A stretch of 38,818 nt of DNA from NCBI GenBank assembly GCA_035454605.1, contig DATIGQ010000030.1, positions 1-38,818 of the forward strand, read 5' to 3'. The translations under genes were made by a program, and so were the position numbers. Origin of the DNA: Terriglobales bacterium. GTDB taxonomy: Bacteria > Acidobacteriota > Terriglobia > Terriglobales > Acidobacteriaceae. Shown piece by piece: positions 33,484 to 38,818 of this stretch. Every line of letters begins with the position of its first letter. Positions within the stretch are counted from its first letter, which is position 1. Under the pieces are notes generated by a model. It saw nothing but the letters and a program-made list of their open reading frames with translations, ran no database searches and was not told the DNA's origin.

Positions 33484-34203
33484 ATGCAGATCCGGGTACT
33501 CTTTTTCGGCCAGCTCCGCGATCTGGCGGGTCGCGATAGCGACTCGCTGGCGCTGCCGGAGGGAGCGACACTTGCCGATCTCCTGGCCCACTACGAACAG
33601 GGAATTCCACGCCTGAAAGAATTGCTGCCCAGCCTTGCGCTTTCCTTGAACCAGGAATATGCCTCTGTAGACGCCATCCTTTGCGACCGCGATGAAGTGG
33701 CCTTGCTTCCGCCCGTGAGTGGTGGCGCGCCGGAACCCGTGGTGCAACTCGTGCGCGAGCGGATCGATCCCCATCAGATCGTTCCTCCGCTGGAGCGCCC
33801 GGAAGACGGCGCCATCGTGATCTTCGACGGGATTGTGCGCAATCACTCCCGCGGCCGCCGCACTCTGTATCTGGAGTACGAAGCCTACGAAGAAATGGCG
33901 TTGAAGCAGATGCGCGCCCTGGCGGACGAAGCTCTCACCAAGTTTGCCATTCGCGACCTTGCCCTGGTTCATCGTCTCGGTCGCTTGGAGATTGGCGAGA
34001 GCAGCGTCCTCATTGCCGTGGTAGCGGCCCATCGGGCGCCGGCCTTCGACGCCTGCCGCTGGCTGATCGATACGCTGAAAAAAACCGTGCCCATCTGGAA
34101 GAAGGAATACTTTGAGGACGGGGCCATCTGGGCGGATGGGGAACCGTTTCCCGAAGAGATTTCTGCGGCGGCTCGGGGCGCGGCCCGGCCCGCATCCAAG
34201 TAA
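33484..34203 (+). CDS. moaX: Molybdopterin synthase, MoaD-MoaE fusion
   Basis: 239 aa from the ATG at 33484; the GTG at 33448 would add 12 residues before the MoaD fold and is disfavoured. Residues 1-81 are MoaD (MQIRVLFFGQLRDLAG to EVALLPPVSGG), with the ubiquitin-like Gly80-Gly81. Residues ~85-235 are MoaE, with the block HRLGRLEIGESSVLIAVVAA, then HRAPAFDACRW and LKKTVPIWKKEYFEDG containing the active-site lysines. Molybdopterin synthase puts the dithiolene sulphurs into precursor Z during Moco synthesis. Normally the MoaD C-terminal Gly must be free to carry the thiocarboxylate, so this fusion should need cleavage after Gly81, as reported for M. tuberculosis MoaX. No other moa gene is nearby. 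A VWFA gene follows eight bases on. Confidence 0.92.
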   Translation: MQIRVLFFGQLRDLAGRDSDSLALPEGATLADLLAHYEQGIPRLKELLPSLALSLNQEYASVDAILCDRDEVALLPPVSGGAPEPVVQLVRERIDPHQIVPPLERPEDGAIVIFDGIVRNHSRGRRTLYLEYEAYEEMALKQMRALADEALTKFAIRDLALVHRLGRLEIGESSVLIAVVAAHRAPAFDACRWLIDTLKKTVPIWKKEYFEDGAIWADGEPFPEEISAAARGAARPASK

Positions 34204-34211
34204 ATACGGGT

Positions 34212-35180
34212 ATGCGAATTCTCTTTCTTCTGGCCACATTGCTTGTCGGCCTTTCGCTCTGTGGCCAGCAGCCGAAGCCCGCGACCCAGCTGCCGCCTGC
34301 CCCGGCCAAGGAAGAGAAACAGCCCACCATCCGCGTCGACGTGAAGCTCGTCAACGTGTTCGTCACCGTGACCGACGAGAAGGGCGCTCCCGTTGCCGAT
34401 CTCACGCAGGGCGACTTTCAGATCCTGGAAGACGATCAACCGCAATCCATCTCGGTCTTCGATCGTGAATCGGAATTGCCGCTTTCCATCGTGCTGGCCA
34501 TCGATACCAGTCTCTCCACGCGCAAGGACCTGAAAGTCGAGCTGGAATCGGCGCGCCGATTCGTGCGTTCCATCGTGCGGCCGGTGGACGCATTATCGGT
34601 CTACCAGTTCAGCGAAGTGGTGGACGAATTGGTGCCCTTCACGTCGAATTTGGCTCGCATCGATGCCGGCATCCAGCGCGCCCGCGCCGGGGCTGCCACC
34701 GCGCTGTTCGATGCCGTCTACCTCGCCGGCCATGCTCTGGAAAACCGCAAGGGGCGCAAAGTCATAGTGGTGATCACCGATGGTGGCGATACCGTCAGTT
34801 CCATCCGCTACGCCGAAGCCGTTCGCTCCGCCGTGCAGTCCGAAGCCATCGTATACAGCATTATCGTGGTTCCCATCGCGGCCAGCGCTGGCCGCAACAT
34901 CGGCGGCGAGAACGCCCTGATCCAGATTTCTCGGGACACTGGGGGAAAGCATTACTATGCCCAGTCCGACCAGCTCGACGCGGCCTTCGAGCAGATCAGC
35001 CGCGACCTCCGCACCCAATACCTGCTGGCCTACTATCCGCGCCAGCGTCTTTCCGGCTCCGAATTTCGCCGCATCCGCGTCCTGGTTCGCGGATCTGCGC
35101 CCGAAGGCGACGGCGAAGAACCCGCGGCCGGCTTTCGCGTCCGGCATCGTTCCGGCTATTTCACCTCCAAAGCGCGCTAG
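34212..35180 (+). CDS. Secreted VWFA-related protein, acidobacterial type
   Basis: 322 aa. A signal peptide (MRILFLLATLLVGLSLCG) is followed by a Pro-rich linker and a small beta-domain typical of this group (VKLVNVFVTVTDEKGAPV, DLTQGDFQILEDDQPQSI). The VWFA domain comes next, with the metal-ion site DTSLS at 98-102 and ITDGGD near 195. The architecture matches the acidobacterial VWFA-related family, which is present in many copies in these genomes; the function is not known and adhesion or surface-complex scaffolding is assumed. The Cys in LSLCG does not fit a lipobox well. It lies between moaX and the Hfq-like gene, all in the same direction. Confidence 0.88.
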   Translation: MRILFLLATLLVGLSLCGQQPKPATQLPPAPAKEEKQPTIRVDVKLVNVFVTVTDEKGAPVADLTQGDFQILEDDQPQSISVFDRESELPLSIVLAIDTSLSTRKDLKVELESARRFVRSIVRPVDALSVYQFSEVVDELVPFTSNLARIDAGIQRARAGAATALFDAVYLAGHALENRKGRKVIVVITDGGDTVSSIRYAEAVRSAVQSEAIVYSIIVVPIAASAGRNIGGENALIQISRDTGGKHYYAQSDQLDAAFEQISRDLRTQYLLAYYPRQRLSGSEFRRIRVLVRGSAPEGDGEEPAAGFRVRHRSGYFTSKAR

Positions 35181-35196
35181 CGGCGCCGCGGCGCGA

Positions 35197-35202
35197 TACA
35201 AT
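35197..35202 (+). promoter_or_regulatory. -10 box just upstream of the Hfq-like gene
   Basis: TACAAT (five of six) ends six bases before the ATG at 35209, so transcription from it would begin at or next to the start codon. No -35 of quality is seen in the GC-rich sequence upstream. It may give a leaderless mRNA. Confidence 0.35.
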
Positions 35203-35208
35203 GGCCGC

Positions 35209-35487
35209 ATGGCGTTTCGCACTCCACACGGCGGCTCGCGCCCGCTCCGCAAAGGCAAGGCTCCTCCGCCGGAAGAGACATTTCTGGAAGCCGCCTATCT
35301 CAAGGATCTGGGCGAGAAGCAGACCCCGGTTTCCGTCAAGCTGCTGGATGGCGAGGTCGTCCACGGCTGGATCGAGTACTACGACCAGAAGATGATCCGC
35401 CTCACCCGCTCGGGCGAGCCCAATCTCTTCATCTTCAAGCACCAGATCCTGTACATCGCCGAAGAGCCCGGCCGCAAGAACTCCTAG
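35209..35487 (+). CDS. hfq: Hfq-like Sm-fold RNA chaperone, divergent
   Basis: 92 aa. After a basic N-terminal tail, residues 23-86 align with Hfq: ETFLEAAYLKDLGEKQTPVS, then LLDGEVVHGWIEYYDQKMIRL (Sm1) and NLFIFKHQILYIAE (Sm2). Compared with E. coli, the YKH of the proximal pore is FKH (76-78), the FDQF segment is YDQK (Lys61 in place of Phe42), and the link between helix and strand 1 is a few residues longer. Hfq hexamers bind small RNAs and mRNA; these changes suggest altered RNA contacts. The real start is the ATG at 35209; the open frame reaches back into the VWFA gene but that part has no similarity. The stop overlaps the GTG of suhB by one base, so the two are coupled. Confidence 0.78.
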   Translation: MAFRTPHGGSRPLRKGKAPPPEETFLEAAYLKDLGEKQTPVSVKLLDGEVVHGWIEYYDQKMIRLTRSGEPNLFIFKHQILYIAEEPGRKNS

Positions 35488-36329
35488 TGACGTCCCGCGA
35501 CGAGTTCGTTCCCGCCATGGCGGAGATCGCCCGTGAAGCTGGCGCTCTCCTCATGACCTACTTCGCGCGCCGCGTGAAGGTGGAATATAAAGGCGATGTA
35601 GACCTGGTCACCGAGGCCGACCGTGCCTCCGAAGCGCTCATTGTCGAGCGCATCCAGGCCCGCTGGCCTCGCCACGGCATCATGGCCGAGGAGGGCACCC
35701 GCGCCCCCGCTTCCGCCGGCTACTCCTGGTACGTTGACCCGCTCGACGGCACCACCAATTTCGCTCACGGCTTTCCGGTTTTCTGTGTGTCCCTCGGTTT
35801 GGAGCACAAGGGCGAGCGCATCGCCGGCGTCATCTACGACCCCACGCGCGACGAACTGTTTTCCGCGGAGAAGGGAAGCGGCGCCTGGCTCAACCAGCGC
35901 CGCATCCACGTATCGAAAATTTCAGCCCTCGCCGAGAGCCTGGTCGCCACCGGCTTCCCCAGCCACAAGCGCCACAAGAATCCCAACATCCACTTCTACC
36001 ACCAGATCACGCTCCGCACTCACGGCGTGCGCCGCGCGGGTTCCGCCGCGCTCGATCTCGCCTGTGTGGCCTGCGGCCGCTTCGACGGATTCTGGGAGTT
36101 CAACCTCAATCCCTGGGACACCGCCGCCGGCGTCCTGCTGGTGGAAGAATCCGGGGGCAAGGTCACCGATTTCTCCGGCGGTCCCTTCCGCATCGAGAGC
36201 CGCGAAGTCATGGCCTCGAACGGCCTGCTGCACGCCGACCTGCTGCAAGAGTTCCAGGCCATCTTCGAGGGCCGCGGCCTGGAAGAGTTGCCCTCCGCCG
36301 TCGATTACGCCCGCACCCGCCGCTCGTAG
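35487..36329 (+). CDS. suhB: Inositol-1-monophosphatase family protein (SuhB-like)
   Basis: 280 aa starting with GTG at 35487, which overlaps the preceding stop (TAGTG). The metal-site motifs are all present: MAEEGT (about 67-72), WYVDPLDGTTNFAHGFPVF (about 81-99) and the second signature WDTAAGVLLVEESGG. The enzyme family hydrolyses myo-inositol-1-phosphate and related sugar phosphates with Mg2+; SuhB also takes part in rRNA antitermination in E. coli. Being coupled to an Hfq-like gene is compatible with a role around RNA, but this is only suggestive. It may also act on inositol phosphates for lipid or osmolyte synthesis. Confidence 0.9.
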   Translation: MTSRDEFVPAMAEIAREAGALLMTYFARRVKVEYKGDVDLVTEADRASEALIVERIQARWPRHGIMAEEGTRAPASAGYSWYVDPLDGTTNFAHGFPVFCVSLGLEHKGERIAGVIYDPTRDELFSAEKGSGAWLNQRRIHVSKISALAESLVATGFPSHKRHKNPNIHFYHQITLRTHGVRRAGSAALDLACVACGRFDGFWEFNLNPWDTAAGVLLVEESGGKVTDFSGGPFRIESREVMASNGLLHADLLQEFQAIFEGRGLEELPSAVDYARTRRS

Positions 36330-36390
36330 GTTGGAAGCGCATGCATTGGGTGGCCTACGTTCGCGTCCCGGTTTTAGGCGCTAACGTAAG

Positions 36391-37830
36391 TCAATCTGCC
36401 GGCAGCGGCGGCGGACCCTCCGGCACGTACGGCTTATAGACGAATCCTTTTGTCTTCTCCTCGAACTCCGCGCGGATCGCCTTGCGTAGCTCGGCATCTT
36501 CGAACAGGTCCACCATGGTCGCGGCCAGCGCCTGCGAGGCGTACATCATGCCCTTGTGCCCGATGGACATCCCCCCGGTCGCCACCACCGACCACCCGTG
36601 CCAGGGCGCATCTTCCGGCGCCGTGGTCACAGAGAGGTGCAGCGTCGGCACCAGCCAGCTCACATCGCCCACGTCCGTAGAGCCGCCTTCCGGCTCACCG
36701 GGCGCATCCTTGATCGGTGTGATGGCGCTCTTCAGGCCCTTGGGTTCGACGCCGGCCGCCTTCTGGATCTTGCGTGCGAACTCCTGCTCTTCTTCCGTGA
36801 ACTCGAGCGGCCCCAACCACACCAGATTGTTGTACAGGGCCCGCTCGCCGGCCATGTTCACCAGCATTTCGTAATCGCCGGCCTGCACGGTCAATTTCGA
36901 TTCGACGTCGGCCATCAGCGCCGCGCCCTGCGCCATCTTGCGGACCCGTTGCATCATCTCGTCCATGTTCTCGCGCTTGTTGTCGCGCACCCACACCCAC
37001 ACCTTGGCGTATTCCGGGATCACGTTGGGCACGTCCCCGCCCTTGATCAGCGTGTAGTGGATGCGCGAGGTCGGCCGGATGTGCTCCCGCATCATGTTCA
37101 GGCCGTCGGTGAAGAGTTCCATGCCGTCGACGGCGCTGCGCCCGTTCCACGGATCGAACGCCGCATGGGCTGCCTTGCCTTTGAACTCCACGATGAAGTC
37201 GATGATCGCTTGCGAGCTGTCGGTGTCCGCCTCGGTCTCATCCGCGGGATGCCAGGCCAGCGCTACGTCGAGGTCGTTGAACAGGCCAGCGCGCGCCATG
37301 TACACCTTCCCGCCCACCGATTCTTCCGCTGGCGTTCCGTAGAAGCGGATGGTCCCTTTCAGCTTGCCGGCCGCGATCATCTCTTTGATCGCCAACGCCG
37401 CCCCCATGCTGGCCGAGCCGAACAGGTTGTGGCCGCAGCCGTGTCCGGCCGCGCCTTCCACCAGGGGCTCCTTCACCGGCGAAGCTTTCTGCGAAATGCC
37501 CGGCAAGGCGTCGTACTCGCCCAGGATGCCGATGATCGGCCGCCCCTCGCCGTAGCTGGCCACGAACGCCGTGGGCATTCCGGCCACGCCCCGCTCCACC
37601 TTGAAGCCTTGCTGCTCCGCGTAATCGGCCAGGAGCTTCGCAGACTTCTTCTCGCGCAGTGCGGTTTCCGCGAACGCCCATATCTGGTCACTCATGCTGA
37701 CCAGGTCGGCTTGCCGCGCCTTCACCCGCGACACGGCTTCTTCCTTTTTCTTGATGTCAACCGCGCTGGCAAACGGCACAAGGGAGAGCAGGGACAGCAC
37801 GAGCATCACCGCCACACGGCTAGCCTTCAT
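36391..37830 (-). CDS. Secreted M20 amidohydrolase, AbgB-like
   Basis: 479 aa with a signal peptide (VAVMLVLSLLSLVPFASA, residues 7-24). Zinc ligands and the M20D signature are seen in GHGCGHNLFGSA (His130, Cys132, His134), TPAEES (Glu169/170) and AWHPADE. The lid domain includes EFKGKAAHAAFDPWNGRSA. Sequence character resembles AbgB, which cleaves p-aminobenzoyl-glutamate, and related amidohydrolases, but the export signal places this one outside the cytoplasm. Likely removes an acyl or aryl group from an amino acid. The ATG at 37830 has AGGAG about 12 bases upstream. It follows the NTF2-like gene on the same strand after 34 bases and probably shares its promoter; it converges on suhB. Confidence 0.9.
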   Translation of the reverse strand: MKASRVAVMLVLSLLSLVPFASAVDIKKKEEAVSRVKARQADLVSMSDQIWAFAETALREKKSAKLLADYAEQQGFKVERGVAGMPTAFVASYGEGRPIIGILGEYDALPGISQKASPVKEPLVEGAAGHGCGHNLFGSASMGAALAIKEMIAAGKLKGTIRFYGTPAEESVGGKVYMARAGLFNDLDVALAWHPADETEADTDSSQAIIDFIVEFKGKAAHAAFDPWNGRSAVDGMELFTDGLNMMREHIRPTSRIHYTLIKGGDVPNVIPEYAKVWVWVRDNKRENMDEMMQRVRKMAQGAALMADVESKLTVQAGDYEMLVNMAGERALYNNLVWLGPLEFTEEEQEFARKIQKAAGVEPKGLKSAITPIKDAPGEPEGGSTDVGDVSWLVPTLHLSVTTAPEDAPWHGWSVVATGGMSIGHKGMMYASQALAATMVDLFEDAELRKAIRAEFEEKTKGFVYKPYVPEGPPPLPAD

Positions 37831-37864
37831 CGGATTGCTTTTCTCCTGAGGGATAGATAGACAG

Positions 37865-38317
37865 CTATTGCGGTTTGGGCTTCAGTTGCCACAGCACGTT
37901 GACGATCTTCCACTGCCCGTTCATCTTCGCCAGGTGCATGTAATCGATCCATTCCAGCATCTCCGCGCGCACCGTGGCCATATTGTCGTAGACGTCGAGA
38001 ATGGTCACGTTCTTGATCTGTTTCTCTTTAGGGATGTTCTTGCCGCTGCCCGTGCGGATGATCTGCACCAGTTCCAGCGCGCTCATCTGGTCGAGGCGAG
38101 TTTTACCGGAGGCATCGGTGCGCGCGATGCGCTTGGCCAGGTGCGGATGTAGCGCCCGTTCCATGCGCTCCCCATTGCCTTCGTAGTAGCTCTCCATGTA
38201 ATCCAGCGCCGCCGCGCGGATGCCGGCTTCGTCTTCGGGCGAGGCTTTCGAGTCGGCGGCAGCGGGCAGCGTGAGCGCGCCGAGAATCAGTATGACCGGC
38301 AGCCAGCGGGACATCAT
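37865..38317 (-). CDS. Exported NTF2-fold protein (lumazine-binding/SnoaL-like)
   Basis: About 150 aa. The sequence GGAGGAAACGATGATG places the start at 38317 or, one codon later, at 38314; an upstream ATG at 38335 is less likely. A signal peptide (RWLPVILILGALTLPAAA) is followed by an NTF2-like fold: helix EAGIRAAALDYMESYYEGNGERMERALHP broken into the usual pattern, and C-terminal strands ending HLAKMNGQWKIVNVLW. This matches the 'putative lumazine-binding' group, small proteins of unknown function. Probably forms an operon with the AbgB-like amidohydrolase downstream. Confidence 0.82.
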   Translation of the reverse strand: MMSRWLPVILILGALTLPAAADSKASPEDEAGIRAAALDYMESYYEGNGERMERALHPHLAKRIARTDASGKTRLDQMSALELVQIIRTGSGKNIPKEKQIKNVTILDVYDNMATVRAEMLEWIDYMHLAKMNGQWKIVNVLWQLKPKPQ

Positions 38318-38346
38318 CGTTTCCTCCATGTGCAAACAGACCGGTC

Positions 38347-38352
38347 ATTATA
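38347..38352 (-). promoter_or_regulatory. -10 box for the NTF2-like/amidohydrolase pair
   Basis: A perfect TATAAT on the minus strand. No matching -35 is visible at 16-18 bases. Transcription would start near 38340, about 23 bases before the start codon, with the Shine-Dalgarno in between. Confidence 0.5.
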
Positions 38353-38404
38353 AAGGACGGGCTCAGGCTATCTGGTGTTCTGCTGACTTGGTGATTCCGC
38401 CCAG

Positions 38405-38818
38405 TCACAAGGTGACGACTACTTTTCCTCGAGCGTGTCCTTCTTCAAGGTAGCGGAAAGCTTCGGCCGCCTCGCTCAGTGGGTAACGTCTCTCAACCAT
38501 GGGTACCACTTTCCGGGCTTCAAGCAGCTCTTTCAGAAGAAGCAGATCCTTCTTGTCGATCCTCGCAACGAAGAAACGCATCTTCTTGCGGCCCATTCGC
38601 GACAGCAAGGGTCCCAGCAACATGGCCTGGAGGATCTGGGTCCAACCGCCTCCCACCATGACATAGATTCCATGCTGACGCAGCGCCCGCCGGTAGTCGA
38701 AGATCGAATGATAGGCGTTGGCCGCGACGATCAGATCGTAGCGCTGCCCGCTTCGCGTGAAGTCTGCGCGCGTGTAGTCCACGACGTGGTCGGCGCCGAG
38801 CGCTCGCGCCGTTTCCAC
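38405..38818 (-). CDS. Medium-chain alcohol dehydrogenase/quinone oxidoreductase, C-terminal part
   Basis: The last 138 residues of an MDR-family NAD(P)-dependent oxidoreductase; the N-terminus lies beyond the right window edge. The GTG at the very edge is in mid-domain, not a start. Visible parts: ARALGADHVVDYTRADF (end of the Rossmann dinucleotide site), YDLIVAAN, GIYVMVGGG, and the C-terminal block VVPMVERRYPLSEAAEAFRY with HARGKVVV. The catalytic zinc ligands, if any, are in the missing part. The group includes NAD(P)-dependent alcohol dehydrogenases and RTN4IP1-like enzymes; substrate unknown. Confidence 0.85.
   Translation of the reverse strand: METARALGADHVVDYTRADFTRSGQRYDLIVAANAYHSIFDYRRALRQHGIYVMVGGGWTQILQAMLLGPLLSRMGRKKMRFFVARIDKKDLLLLKELLEARKVVPMVERRYPLSEAAEAFRYLEEGHARGKVVVTL

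Noticed and set aside
36556-37860. 434-codon open frame opposite the M20 amidohydrolase
   Set aside because: His/Arg-rich antisense shadow with no recognisable domain.

Overview
This window looks like a piece of an Acidobacteria (Terriglobia-like) chromosome, probably from a metagenome or a little-studied isolate. It is GC-rich and densely coded. The best lineage clue is the secreted VWFA-related protein of the acidobacterial type at 34212-35180. Large secreted BNR/sortilin-like proteins, two NtrC-type activators close together and a MoaD-MoaE fusion fit the same picture. No rRNA, tRNA, CRISPR array, insertion sequence or prophage gene was seen.

Left part (1-7653), surface polysaccharide and regulation: the tail of a TPR protein, a secreted subtilisin-like protease (minus strand), and a polysaccharide deacetylase of the type that accompanies exosortase/PEP-CTERM exopolysaccharide loci. 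These are followed by a receiver-less sigma-54 activator, a PilZ (c-di-GMP) protein, and a translationally coupled soluble histidine kinase plus NtrC-type response regulator. Middle-left (7688-12093, minus strand): a 1062-aa secreted beta-propeller protein and a secreted alpha/alpha-toroid protein of unknown function, with a 28-bp palindrome between them.

Middle (12094-21084): an RNase E/G gene whose S1 domain is split by a ~330-residue acidic and Arg/Gly-rich insert, behind a leader with several hairpins. A compact type IV pilus operon follows: a small MerR/excisionase-like HTH gene, then pilM-pilN-pilO-pilP-pilQ, closed by a textbook intrinsic terminator. Middle-right (21114-27974): M24 aminopeptidase, accB-accC (the carboxylase half of acetyl-CoA carboxylase), thiE and two APC-superfamily amino acid permeases, closed by a second hairpin.

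Right part (28065-38818): a NicO/UreH-like metal permease with a His-rich loop, a hydantoinase/oxoprolinase A-type protein without its usual B partner, and Lon protease. Next come a MoaD-MoaE fusion, the VWFA protein, a divergent Hfq-like protein and a SuhB-type inositol monophosphatase. On the minus strand are a secreted AbgB-like M20 amidohydrolase, an NTF2-fold exported protein and the C-terminal part of a zinc-type alcohol dehydrogenase cut by the window end.

Most genes are housekeeping or well-known families. The less ordinary signals are the split RNase E/G with its structured leader, the fusion MoaD-MoaE with an internal Gly-Gly beside lon and a 9-bp inverted repeat, the altered Hfq-like protein with a possibly leaderless promoter, and the 28-bp palindrome at 10904-10931. 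I did not find a clear new defence or mobile system.
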